Shown one piece after another: positions 44,401 to 50,250 of a stretch of DNA of 64,000 nucleotides. Origin of the DNA: Mesocentrotus franciscanus. Lineage: Eukaryota > Echinodermata > Echinoidea > Camarodonta > Strongylocentrotidae. The DNA lies in assembly GCA_037976565.1 (NCBI GenBank), contig CP137684.1, positions 19,592,259 to 19,656,258 on the forward strand, given 5' to 3'. Under the pieces are notes generated by a model, which was not told the DNA's origin, made no database searches, and was given only the letters and a program-made list of their open reading frames with translations. The position numbers and the translations under genes are program-made. Position 1 is the stretch's first letter. Each line of letters begins with the position of its first letter.

Positions 44401-44499
44401 GATAAGAGGAGGATGGTGGAGGAGCTTTGCAAGGCCTTGAGTAGCTGTACTAATATTGATCTTGCAGAGAAAGTCAAAAAAGCTGCAGGAATCAGCTAA
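14348..44499 (+). CDS. Roc-COR-death-domain protein gene (16 exons, 5' incomplete)
   Basis: Sixteen exons with AG/GT boundaries join in one frame to about 741 residues. In order: a Roc (Ras of complex proteins) GTPase segment, residues about 1-255, with the switch-II motif DFAGH at about residue 103 and a degenerate G4 (THRE, about residue 204); the COR domain, about 255-530; a segment with clustered cysteines (CFLCPSPRCC), about 560-623; and a C-terminal death domain, about 650-737, ending LAEKVKKAAGIS. Roco proteins use GTP-dependent Roc-COR dimers as signalling switches, and a death domain implies recruitment into apoptosis or innate immune complexes (known of the families). No kinase domain is present. 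The P-loop exon and any leucine-rich repeats were not found and should lie upstream. Introns reach about 6 kb and are filled with transposons. It resembles MFHAS1-like and DAPK-like Roco proteins, but the exact orthologue is not claimed. Confidence 0.85.
14980..15365 (+). repeat. Dispersed element related to 62950-63450
   Basis: See shared blocks GTGACCAAATATATGA, TTAGGGCGATACAAAACTTT, TCAAAAGGTTGCCC and AAGGTTGAAATAGGC. It occupies much of the intron between 14412 and 15794. Confidence 0.5.
15794..15860 (+). CDS. Roc gene exon
   Basis: The exon encodes DQESLEPHSDITLDSGPNAV and KA, ending with one base of a Glu codon. The acceptor is TGTACAG and the donor G/GTTTGT. It is a hydrophilic, poorly conserved insert between Roc motifs. 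It is supported mainly by phase compatibility with both neighbours. Confidence 0.6.
16368..16483 (+). CDS. Roc gene exon
   Basis: The exon encodes EFVLDNVEAPKAKEEYDNMP, then NQIASLVEKMLEEQVHLK. It starts with two bases completing Glu and ends at AAG/GTAGAA. The content is acidic and helix-like, still within the linker before switch II. Confidence 0.7.
17478..17576 (+). CDS. Roc gene exon with the switch-II (G3) motif
   Basis: The exon encodes EIGTDSNDSGRVEGVSLSIW, then DFAGHDIYYTTHQ. WDFAGHxxYYxTHQxF is the signature of Roco GTPases, where DxxG contacts the gamma-phosphate magnesium. Boundaries are TTAG/GAG and CAG/GTAAGAG. Confidence 0.9.
19151..20014 (+). pseudogene. LINE apurinic-type endonuclease domain
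   Basis: The product is an exonuclease-endonuclease-phosphatase fold that nicks target DNA. It carries VDTWNIGSMSGRSGEVVDVM, CCLQETRWKGGSA, the phosphate-site motif GGDLNGHVGK, the YDSGGNKTQIDYILVR block and the catalytic SQHHLVAADL end. All usual blocks are present. A frameshift near 19975-19985 moves the true continuation (EDYRSIIESRRAEVQEASG) into the frame of the next ORF, so the two parts were one polyprotein. Confidence 0.85.
20015..22201 (+). pseudogene. LINE reverse transcriptase with embedded PHD-like finger
   Basis: The segment continues the endonuclease reading frame. Motifs are KGKAAGPSGVVTELI, VPLYKGKGDPLACGSYR, AFVDLEKAFDRVPREVV (motif A), VGVHQGSVLSPLLF and the catalytic LLYADDLVL (about 21218-21244). 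After the palm comes a C4HC3 finger: CGVC, CTKC, WVHRRC, CKRC (about 21391-21516). A frameshift near 21770 leads to TYGSETWAMKSSSVQRMEKA, LRWFGHVARR and RPRGRPRKTW, ending at 22201. Between QFGFM and RQMQEKF about ten residues expected in this family (a PGxxTTDAIF-like block) are missing, an in-frame deletion of part of the fingers. The element is therefore dead. Confidence 0.85.
23028..23466. mobile_element. hAT-like MITE with target-site duplication
   Basis: Terminal inverted repeats CAGAGCTGCCAAC (23028-23040) and GTTGGCAGCTCT (23455-23466) are flanked by the direct repeat GGGTTTG (23021-23027 and 23467-23473). A T-run (23117-23140) and AATTACGG-type repeats lie inside. There is no ORF. 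The 7-8 bp duplication and terminal sequence suggest hAT. Confidence 0.75.
23610..23711 (+). CDS. Roc gene exon (beta strand after switch II)
   Basis: The exon encodes VFLTWRAIYVIVFDLSRSLD, then SVVPPESRDEYYEM. It continues THQ-VF from the previous exon, as in Roco proteins, and contains the hydrophobic strand YVIVFDLS. The exon is 102 nt, phase 0 on both sides, with CTGTAG and ATG/GTATTT boundaries. Confidence 0.9.
23950..24776 (+). mobile_element. Helitron-like repeat element, family B copy 2 (5' truncated)
   Basis: It has the same 140-150-bp internal repeats as the element at 5764, with CTCGTGAT/CTTGTGAT phrases near 24002, 24125, 24270, 24403 and 24550. The 3' stem-loop CGACTGC-GT-GCAGTCG (24748-24763), 9 nt, and CTAG (24773-24776) followed by a T-run are perfect. 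The 5' hairpin is absent. Confidence 0.65.
25413..25613 (+). CDS. Roc gene exon with degenerate G4 motif
   Basis: The exon encodes AKGGAKSELTCLEFINFWLC, SIYAHAVAPSSV, then SPPIFIVGTHRESV and a lysine-rich tail. IFIVGTHRE occupies the place of the guanine-specifying N/TKxD motif; Roco proteins commonly have THxD here, so Glu for Asp is a conservative change. It is 67 codons, phase 0. Confidence 0.9.
25757..27755. mobile_element. Nested MITE-type block with degenerate termini
   Basis: The outer ends are AGGGCCCATGAAACG (25760) with CCGGGGGTGCTAAG, and CCGGGGGTGCTGCAGCACC to CCCAGGGCCATGG (27706-27754). An inner pair is GGGGCGGATCTAGC (25934) and CCCCTGAATCCGCT (27149). G-runs, C-runs and a pyrimidine tract lie inside. 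It looks like two or more old elements inserted into each other; exact borders are uncertain. Confidence 0.4.
26885..27118. repeat. Polypyrimidine tract, about 230 bp
   Basis: The plus strand is almost entirely C and T (TTCTCTCCTCCCTC-like). Long ORFs on either strand here (Ser/Phe/Leu-rich on plus, Glu/Lys/Arg-rich on minus) are artefacts of the composition. Confidence 0.85.
27860..28986. mobile_element. Rearranged copy of the 13037 MITE family
   Basis: 27860-27970 and 28598-28674 match the right half of the MITE at 13037-13606 in the same orientation. 28680-28986 matches its left half in inverse orientation, so two like-oriented terminal repeats end at about 28674 and 28986. An unrelated insert with JUN/CREB-poor, CTTAAG-rich sequence (27985-28597) splits the right half. 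Confidence 0.6.
29039..29152 (+). CDS. Roc gene exon (end of Roc domain)
   Basis: The exon encodes IGSAFEKIRKSIMKSLFECH, then VVPKYYAIENSLEDKDEE. The YYAIENS segment occupies the G5 region and precedes the Roc-COR linker. It is 38 codons, phase 0, with TTCTAG and GAG/GTACAT boundaries. Confidence 0.9.
29160..30290. other. Intron stretch without recognisable elements
   Basis: AT-rich intron sequence of the Roc gene. I see no coding signal or terminal repeat. A short inverted pair around TGATTTTCATCCACTG and GACGAAAATCAATTATAG (29805-29845) is the only structure noted. Confidence 0.4.
30295..30882 (+). mobile_element. Helitron-like repeat element, family B copy 3
   Basis: This copy has both ends: the 5' hairpin ATGCCTCCGCTACAAAGTAG with its GGAGGCAT arm (30295-30324), internal direct repeats, a GGCAGAGGCACC block, the 3' stem-loop GACTGCACGCAGTC (30854-30867) and CTAG (30879-30882). 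T-runs flank both sides, compatible with insertion between T residues as in Helentrons. Confidence 0.7.
30925..31059 (+). CDS. Roc gene exon (start of COR domain)
   Basis: The exon encodes LVKLRKHIEKVAMKEPYMGE, then EIPLRWLLFEEALAADNINY and MSLDQ. IPLRWLLFE is a recognisable early COR motif. It is 45 codons, phase 0, with TTTGTAG and CAG/GTAGGA boundaries. Confidence 0.9.
31646..31852 (+). CDS. Roc gene exon (COR domain core)
   Basis: The exon encodes TKELTRPVGMKSERELLTML, TFYHDLGYVVYYGG and then LRDMVILNPQWLIDVFKQVI. The pattern of a winged-helix-like HDLGxVxxY followed by VILNPQWLIDVF is diagnostic of COR, the Roco dimerisation domain. It is 69 codons, phase 0. A decayed partial duplicate lies just downstream at 31962-32060. 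Confidence 0.95.
31960..32062 (+). pseudogene. Relic partial duplicate of the upstream COR exon
   Basis: The segment containing GTCTTCAAGCAGGTCAT and GCAGAAAGGGTGCGAAA matches the last about 100 nt of the exon ending at 31852, including the donor region (AGGGTGAGAAA there, AGGGTGCGAAA here). It has stops in the exon frame and the donor GT is followed by a C, so it is unlikely to be spliced in. Confidence 0.75.
32838..33590 (+). mobile_element. Repeat element with 140-bp internal tandem units (family C)
   Basis: A 5' hairpin (CCCCTCGCCGACCAAGTCGG with a GGAGGGG arm, 32840-32865) is mirrored near the 3' end by GCGAGGGGAT (33576-33585). Inside, units beginning CTGGTTTCCGTTCGATAAC recur at about 32900, 33040, 33180 and 33320. 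The units at 33041-33180 and 33181-33320 look identical, so the array expanded recently. The layout is the same as family B, but no CTAG end is visible. Confidence 0.7.
33635..33829 (+). CDS. Roc gene exon (COR domain)
   Basis: The exon encodes DGIVSDAWTILEKDGILEDR, LIQHMWKDFLEQKEALVKLM and TKFDLICEAPAERLQQ. The GILEDRLIQHMW...LMTKFDLIC pattern continues COR. It is 65 codons, phase 0, with TTCCAG and GAG/GTAAAT boundaries. Confidence 0.95.
33895..33955 (+). repeat. Short interstitial telomere-like motifs
   Basis: GGGTTAGGG at about 33905 and GGGTTAGGGTTAG at about 33944 resemble the animal telomere repeat. Only two or three units are present, so this is probably chance or an old repair scar. 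Confidence 0.3.
34502..34637 (+). CDS. Roc gene exon (COR domain)
   Basis: The exon encodes VSNETEKVVKKRYYVPSRLT, then SHCSPEEIGQIKSTDFYVDF and RGFLP. KRYYVPSRL and FYVDFRGFLP are typical COR C-terminal blocks. It ends with the first base of an Asp codon (G/GTGAGG). Confidence 0.95.
34915..35095 (-). mobile_element. SINE with a possible 7SL-derived head
   Basis: On the minus strand the head (from about 35092) reads GTGGCGTGTGCCTGTAATCC then AGCTA, matching the 5' domain of 7SL RNA as I recall it. About 50 nt later comes a box-B-like GGTTCGAAAC (35017-35008). Downstream the body contains CTTTCGGATGGTGACGTTAA and GGTCGGTC, a block common in invertebrate SINEs. Body-only relatives occur at 54155-54235 and 58265-58345. 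A tRNA-derived head with chance similarity is the alternative. Confidence 0.5.
35293..35490 (+). repeat. Dispersed repeat, copy 1
   Basis: It begins AAAGGGCAACCCAACCC and continues with AAAGCAGAACAATAACAG-type sequence. Related copies start at 49816 and 61977 (GGGGAAGTCCACCCTGATA). No ORF. Confidence 0.5.
36286..36405 (-). repeat. SINE core fragment
   Basis: GGTACCCATTTAACACCTGG and GTGGCACATGTAGATTAAT reproduce, in inverse orientation, the core shared by the SINEs at 40326, 44717 and 57000. The tRNA-like head is missing. Confidence 0.6.
36414..37724. mobile_element. DNA transposon derivative with about 25-bp terminal inverted repeats
   Basis: TGGGCCCGTATTCAATAAAC (36414) faces GTTTATTGAATACGGGCCCA (37705-37724). 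Subterminal regions are dense in CTTAG/CTAAG motifs on both sides, as expected of transposase-binding repeats. No transposase ORF was found in 1.3 kb. No clear target duplication. Confidence 0.75.
37926..38083 (+). CDS. Roc gene exon (end of COR domain)
   Basis: The exon encodes (D)GVFHRLMTRAVRWIGERDGE, then PVNLFYRQISLMVDEEHHAL and LEMLPPPEATIK. GVFHRLMTR matches the COR C-terminal lobe. The two first bases complete Asp. The donor is AAG/GTCTGA. Confidence 0.9.
39397..39480 (+). CDS. Roc gene exon (post-COR)
   Basis: The exon encodes VTVFRGVVDVSDDDWDSHEP, then PEPSAVKE. It has 28 codons, is phase 0 on both sides and strongly acidic. It is supported by splice sites and phase. Confidence 0.75.
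40326..40672 (-). mobile_element. tRNA-derived SINE, full length
   Basis: On the minus strand the head (from 40672) has a box A-like TGGCGTATTCGAGTGG and box B GGGTTCGATCCC, resembling a serine tRNA. It is followed by a core with TTTGGCAAGGCATTAATC and TACATTTGCCACTCC, and a tail ending near the AATAAT run at 40318-40330, with GCGCTTTAGAGATGG-like sequence. Pol III boxes plus a shared core make a SINE call secure. Confidence 0.8.
40808..41000 (+). CDS. Roc gene exon with cysteine cluster
   Basis: The exon encodes VMDFVTRSLDSLRHHWAKGI, KYDVCFLCPSPRCCEKKLFE and then DCFKRKSLTCGTYNIPTAAI. Seven cysteines, including CxxCxxxxCC, suggest a small zinc-binding or disulfide-free cysteine module between COR and the death domain. 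The module is not one I can name. It ends with one base of a Gly codon. Confidence 0.85.
41071..41930. mobile_element. MITE-like element, 0.86 kb
   Basis: The left end GGCACATTTATACTGTCA (41071) is matched inversely by TGACAGTGTAAATGCC (41913-41928). Internal inverted segments repeat GCGATGTTTC and GGCGTGTTTTGG. No transposase ORF was found. Confidence 0.65.
41935..42170 (+). repeat. Dispersed repeat with a copy at 55333-55515
   Basis: Both copies share CTAGTCTCT, GTAAGATAAT, GCAGAGCATTACATA/CAGAGCATTACATA and GGTAAACACCCGA or GTTAAACACCCGA in the same order. They are diverged and non-coding. Confidence 0.6.
43505..43600 (-). repeat. tRNA-like SINE head
   Basis: The minus strand reads GAGGTCTAGTGGGTAAATC (box A-like) and GGGTTCAAATCCC (box B), with typical spacing for a tRNA. 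No proper acceptor-stem pairing is seen, so it is a SINE fragment rather than a working tRNA. Confidence 0.55.
43634..43693 (+). CDS. Roc gene exon (linker)
   Basis: The exon encodes (G)MSEEGVESGSKSPVMPRGS, a Ser/Gly-rich linker before the death domain. It starts with two bases completing Gly and ends with one base of Thr, matching both neighbours exactly. Donor A/GTAAGT. Confidence 0.75.
44062..44160. repeat. Half of a GTTTCATAAA-type palindromic MITE
   Basis: CCCTGTTTCATAAAACTTG and AGCCAATCAAATGCCA match the complete hairpin element at 52985-53136. The second arm is missing. It sits 45 bp before the last exon of the Roc gene. Confidence 0.65.
44204..44499 (+). CDS. Roc gene last exon: death domain and stop
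   Basis: The exon encodes (T)CNESKVLCDLYFSDLAEQIG, AEWHQLGIRLGLSQADIDQI, VAMLQLWKNRSSCTDKRRMV and LAEKVKKAAGIS, then TAA (44497-44499). The LAEQIG.EWxxLGxxLGLSxxDIxxI start and the W...LxxALxxxxxxDLAEKV end are the six-helix death fold. Death domains bind other death domains, so the protein likely works in an oligomeric signalling complex. A candidate poly(A) signal AATAAA is at 45006-45011. Confidence 0.95.
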
Positions 44500-44716
44500 A
44501 TTTCATATCCATTAGACATTGTAATACAGGACAGCTAGAGCACATCTTTAGCTTTGCCCTTGTTTTTCAGAGAATCCGCATTGATAAGCACTCATCGTGG
44601 CAGAGATTTCAAGTTTATCACTTTAATAATGTTTTCTTCAAGTATAGGTGACAATCCATTGCATGTATATACCTGGGACTAAAACTGATGGGAAGATGCG
44701 TGATCTCATAACTGAA

Positions 44717-44935
44717 GGTGTCGTGGTATAGTGGTTCATTCACTTGAGGCTCAATCCAAGGGTTGGGGTTCAAATCTTGGCAAGACATTAATCCACATTT
44801 GCCACACTCTACCCAGGTGTAAGCTGGTACCTAGCATTTGCAGCTGGGAAAAAACATAATAGCATGCAGGGCCCTCAGGAAGAACAGAATTGATGCTGCT
44901 GATGAGGCTACCCTGGGTAAACAAGATTATTAGTA
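44717..44935 (+). mobile_element. tRNA-derived SINE
   Basis: The head has TCGTGGTATAGTGGTTCATT (box A) and GGGGTTCAAATC (box B), Asp/Glu-tRNA-like. The core TTGGCAAGACATTAATCC and ACATTTGCCACACTC follows, then a tail with CCCTCAGGAAGAACAGAAT and GATTATTAGTA. A near-copy lies at 59043-59275 within a larger duplication. Confidence 0.75.
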
Positions 44936-45439
44936 TGTTGAAATTCATATGCATAATACTGTACTGTCTCAACAACATCTAAATCCTGGAAGGTGTATCT
45001 TACAAAATAAACCATTCAGGAAAAGTTATTTGCCCTCAAGTAAACTTGATTCAAAGGGTGAAGTGGAGGGAGTTGTCCAGGTCAAGTGCAGGAATGCGCA
45101 GGTTGTAATCAAGACAGATCATAAGTACTTGTGGAAAATACTTGATACAACTACAAAAGAATGTGAAAGTAATGACCTTATTTATTATTTTTTTAATGGT
45201 AAAATCATGTAATTTTCCATTTTTCCTTATAAGGGAATCGATAATGAGAATGTGAATGGATTATGAAATTGTAGGGGATCATTGCTATAATTTACATGAA
45301 TTTCAGAATGTTCAGAAAAATGTTTTTGTTTCACAAGAGAATACTTTTACCAATAAGTGAATCATGCATTACAAGTTTGGTCTAAAAAGGGCGTACCAGT
45401 AATACGAAAGCTGTTAAGTTGAGTAGTCTCCTGATTCAA

Positions 45440-47720
45440 CTTTATCAAGCCAACTTGAAGGTAAAATACTTACTGATAATCATTGCAACAGAAAATGATG
45501 TGAATGAGAAAAGCCATATAATTGCCTTAACGTGTACCTTCAAATCAAATGAAAATGACACTACAGCATGCTATACGTACTATGAAGTTCAGTTCAAGAA
45601 GATTACATATCTTGTCAAATATTATAATCAATGGCATCTTTAGGAAAGTGATGATTTGGTTTTATTGAAAATGTTAAAGTTTCATGTCAAACTAAATAAG
45701 AGTACTTCAGAAACCATACACAAACGTGAGTATCTTAAAATATTGATATAAATGTGTACATTGTATAATTATGACCTAAGTTAAAGCCCCTCTGTACTAG
45801 TTTGGCCAGGAGGGATTAGCGTGGTCACTGACAGGTGGTTATCTCATCAACTCAGCTCTCAATTAACATAAGAAAAAGAGGATCATGGGGATCAATAGGC
45901 ACCGCTTAGGCATTGTTTCCTATATAGAGGGAGCAAGTAGCTACAAGTAGTACAGTGTGGCTTAAAGAGCTGTATTCAATTCAGTACGTGTCTCATGTCA
46001 TTTATTCAGTATTTTACTTGGCATTTACTTAGCTGAGTGATATGTCTTATCTCATATTCAGGTTACATGTAAGTATTTGGTTTTTAATAGCAAGCCGACT
46101 TTAAGGTAAAATACTTACTCATAATCATTGCAACAGAAAATGATGTGAATGAGAAAAGCAACGTGTACCTTCAAATCAAATGAAAATGACAGTACATGCT
46201 ATGTACTATGAAGTTCAGTTCAAGAAGATTATATATCTTGTAAATAATATGTCAAATATATAATCAATGGCATCTTTAGGAAAGTGATGAATTGGTTTTA
46301 TTGAAAACGTTACAGTTTTATGTCAAACTAAATTAAAGTACTGCAGAAGCCAAACAATCATGAGTATGTTAATATATTGATACAAATGTGTACATTGTAT
46401 ATGACCTTTAATAATTAAGAGATGTATGCAATTCAGTACGGGGATTTAGTCAGTATTTTACTTAGCATTCACTTTATAACATAGTAATATGTCTTTAACT
46501 CATATTCAGCTTACATGTGAGCATTTTACTTTAGCAAGCCGACTTTAAAGTACAATACTTACTGATAATCATTGCAACAGAAAATGATGTGACTGAGAAA
46601 AGCCATCTAATTGCCTCAACGTGTACCTTCAAATCAAATGAAAATGACAGTACATGCTATGTACTATGAAGTTCAGTTCAAGAAGATTATATATCTTGTA
46701 AATAATATGTCAAATATATAATCAATGGCATCTTTAGGAAAGTGATGAATTGGTTTTATTGAAAACGTTACAGTTTTATGTCAAACTAAATTAAAGTACT
46801 GCAGAAGCCAAACAATCATGAGTATGTTAATATATTGATACAAATGTGTACATTGTATATGACCTTTGATAATTAAGAGATGTATGCAATTCAGTACGTG
46901 GATTTAGTCAGTATTTTACTTAGCATTCACTTTATAACATAGTAATATGTCTTTAACTCATATTCAGCTTAATTACATGTGAGCATTTTACTTTAGCAAG
47001 CCGACTTTAAAGTAAAATACTTACTGATAATCATTGCAACAGAAAATGATGTGACTGAGAAAAGCCATCTAATTGCCTCAACGTGTACCTTCAAATCAAA
47101 TGAAAATGACAGTACATGCTATGTACTATGAAGTTCAGTTCAAGAAGATTATATATCTTGTAAATAATATGTCAAATATATAATCAATGGCATCTTTAGG
47201 AAAGTGATGAATTGGTTTTATTGAAAACGTTACAGTTTTATGTCAAACTAAATTAAAGTACTGCAGAAGCCAAACAATCATGAGTATGTTAATATATTGA
47301 TACAAATGTGTACATTGTATATGACCTTTAATAATTAAGAGATGTATGCAATTCAGTACGTGGATTTAGTCAGTATTTTACTTAGCATTCACTTTATAAC
47401 ATAGTAATATGTCTTTAACTCATATTCAGCTTACATGTGAGCATTTTACTTTAGCAAGCCGACTTTAAAGTACAATACTTACTGATAATCATTACAACAG
47501 AAAATGATGTGACTGAGAAAAGCCATCTAATTGCCTCAACGTGTACCTTCAAATCAAATGAAAATGACAGTACATGCTATGTACTATGAAGTTTAGTTCA
47601 AGAAGATTATATATCTTGTAAATAATATGTCAAATATATAATCAATGGCATCTTTAGGAAAGTGATTAATTGGTTTTATTGAAAATGTTAGAGTTTTATG
47701 TAAAACTAAATTAAAGTACT
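45440..47720 (+). repeat. Tandem array of about 460-bp units, five copies
   Basis: Units start at CAAGCCGACTTTAAAGTA-like sites near 45447, 46091, 46535, 46998 and 47456. Spacing is about 644 (with an insert at 45780-45960), 444, 462 and 459 bp. The middle units are nearly identical. No conserved ORF spans them. A further diverged single unit lies at about 60500-61010. Confidence 0.9.
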
Positions 47721-47819
47721 GCAGAAACCAAACAATCATATTATAGTAGCTTTAAAAAATATATATATGTTGTAACATAACCTTTAATAATTAAGAGCCA
47801 GTGATGTATTCAATTTCTC

Positions 47820-48080
47820 TACTACACGGGTTTTAGGTTCACTTTTCCCAGCACAGAGTAAACATCTTTTGGCAAGATGTATATACATGTATATATTTAC
47901 AACTTATTAAAAATAAGAAAATGGGAATCTTAGAGGGTTGCCTTTACCGTTGTGATTATATTTGCTATTGTGTGCCCTGCTTGCATGCTTGTTAGGAATA
48001 TTCCCAGGAAGTGGAGATGGTGCACAATATTGTATGGGTTTAAAATCCAATGACCGGGGTAATAACAACATTGTACAGGG
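47820..48080 (+). repeat. SINE relic
   Basis: CCCAGCACAGAGTAAA and TTTTGGCAAGATGTATAT, then GGAATCTTAGAGGGTTGCC, match the SINE at 61738-61975 in order. The tRNA-like head is lost. Confidence 0.6.
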
Positions 48081-48540
48081 CAAGTTATATGTATCTTCAT
48101 GTATTGCTCTATATGAGTGTAAATTATTGTAATTGTATTGCTATACATGTTGATTGATTATCCAATTAATGACTTGCATGTATATATTCGATTTTCAGGA
48201 CCATCCAGCCTTTTCCATCTTTGCCTTTTAATGTTCAGTGTAGCTGAAGAATTAGAGAGGGGATTGGTAGGGAAGGGGAGAGCCAGCTATGTATCTACCA
48301 TTCCAGTCTCGTCGAGAGAAAAATGTGTTCCATTTAAATATGTAATGCTTCATCTTTGGTAGTTTTTTAACAATGATATTGAATATACATGTATATTGAT
48401 GAAATGAAAATATGTAATGACATGGTTGAAATAAATTACATAATATACTGGTATACGATCGTTATCATCGTTTATTTATCAAAGTATTATGAAGGATGTT
48501 ACAGAAAACTTTGATTGGTTGGGGTAATTATAGCAAGTAG

Positions 48541-48795
48541 TTTAAGCTTCTACCAACCTTAACAATTTAGTAGGCAAGCTTTCATCCACTCCTGTGGACT
48601 TTCTCAAGCCAAGTGATTATTCACAGTTTTCTACACTGAATAGGGACTCTGGCTATCCACTGTCACCTAGCTATCTTCGCTCCAGTGATCTCAAGGCAGC
48701 AGACATCAAGAAACTGTGAATAATTTGGCTTGAGAAAGTCCACGGAAGTGGACGAAAGCTTGCCTATTAAATTTTAAGGTTGGTAGAAGCTTAAA
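48541..48795. mobile_element. Palindromic MITE with about 85-bp terminal inverted repeats
   Basis: TTTAAGCTTCTACCAACCTT at the left is mirrored by AAGGTTGGTAGAAGCTTAAA at the right. The arms continue through GTCCAC and GGCTTGAGAAAG. The spacer is about 80 bp. Total 255 bp, no ORF. Confidence 0.85.
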
Positions 48796-49042
48796 GTACA
48801 TGTTTTGATGAGGGATGTTTTTAGTAAAATTATTCCTTTTCATTACAAATTTTCCTTTTCTTTCCTCGTCATACTATTCTTCCTACCGGGTAATCATATC
48901 CCCTTACTAAATCTTTCCTTTCATTTTCAATTTCTCTGTCCATCCTAATCTATCATTCCAATCATATCACATTCAACTTATGTATTCTCTGCTTGGATAG
49001 TTGAATCAGTCCTTGATTTGACTACTATCATATTTAACAGAA

Positions 49043-49255
49043 GGCAGAATGGCTCAGTGGTAGATCAGTTGTCTTGTAACCGGGAGGTCCCGGGTTTGAA
49101 ACTAAGTCAATGTGCTAGAGCCCTTTGGTATTAGGCATTAATCCTCATTACCAAGTCCCTCCCCTCGGAGAGGACTTAAAGCTGTCGGTCCCCTGATTGT
49201 TTACTTACAAGCATACAACATGCTTTCTTAGCAGTGGGGTAAAACAAACCAACAA
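49043..49255 (+). mobile_element. tRNA-Thr-like SINE
   Basis: GGCAGAATGGCTCAGTGGTA (box A) is followed by a TTGTCTTGTAACC anticodon-like region and GGTCCCGGGTTTGAAAC (box B). The region resembles threonine tRNA (TGT). A non-tRNA body of about 140 bp with TTAATCCTCATTACCAAG follows. Not a functional tRNA, since 5' and 3' ends do not pair. Confidence 0.65.
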
Positions 49256-49436
49256 ACATATATCAAACATAGATTGTCAATTCATACATTTCTCCAGCCC
49301 TTTTTCTTTCCCTCATTTCCTCGTTCATCTTTCATTCATCACAGCAGTCCATACATAGACCATTTTACCAATGTCATGTTGCATACCTTTGCAGCTATAA
49401 ATACTCTCAATGCATGCATGAGATTATCCAATTCAG

Positions 49437-49720
49437 GGTGTCCCTGAAAAAAGGAAACCCAGGTTTGCGGCTAAATAACTCGATCATTTCAAATTATTCC
49501 TTGGTTAATGTATATATGATTGGAAAGCATATTTTCTCTTCTCCTGATCAAGAAGTCATGCATTACTAATTTCAGACAGCCCAACATGGCAGTGTAGTAA
49601 CCCAATTGTCCCAAGTGAGTGGATGGCTGTTACATGTGGGTCATTTTGGTTTTGAAATGATAGTAATATGATGTGAATTAATTTTTAAACATATGGAAAA
49701 ATTTTAAAGCTCATATTCTC
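49437..49720. repeat. Possible mariner-type end fragment
   Basis: CAGGGTGTCCCTGAAAAAAG resembles the terminus of a Tc1/mariner-like element, followed by TAAATAACTCG. No opposite end or ORF is seen. Confidence 0.3.
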
Positions 49721-49815
49721 TTCTTTCATATGAGACCATAATCATAATGGAAGGATTACACATTACAGAGCAGGTATCATAAGCAAAAATATAGGCACAT
49801 GCTATTTTGTTCAAA

Positions 49816-50250
49816 GGGAATTCCACCCTAATATTAAGTTGGTTTTAATAAAAGCAGAAAAATGAGAGAAACAAGTTAGAGAAAGTTTGAGCAATGTCCA
49901 TCTAAAATAGGAAAGTTATAAATTGTTGAAGTTGTCATCAGTGAAACACAAATTGGCAACACTGTGGCGTATCTTGAGAGCTCCTCACCAATTTGCTCTG
50001 TACAGAAAACATGCTCCTTATTCACGAAATGTAAGGGGTGATGTTTGTGGAATAAACCCCTCACATCTCCAAATGGTCTGGTCCGATTTAACCGACACTT
50101 TGTGAAAACCCTACAGCAAAATCTATGAAAGGTCGCGTCCTTGACGTGCATCTTCACATATGATCTTCCGTTTTTTTTGTTTTACGAAAGGTCGTGTAAC
50201 GCGACCACCCGACTGGACGCGATGACCCGATGATTCGAAGTAAGCCGGTA
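49816..50250 (+). repeat. Composite dispersed repeat
   Basis: Starts like the repeat at 61977 (GGAATTCCACCCTAATATT, TTTTAATAAAAGCAGAAA, GTTGTCATCAGTGAAACAC). Its right part (TAACGCGACCACCCGAC, GATGATTCGAAGTAAGCCGG) matches the end of the 58680-58925 element. Confidence 0.5.

Noticed and set aside
49043..49115. Threonine tRNA gene
   Set aside because: Pol III boxes and an anticodon-like TGT are present, but acceptor arms do not pair and a SINE body follows.
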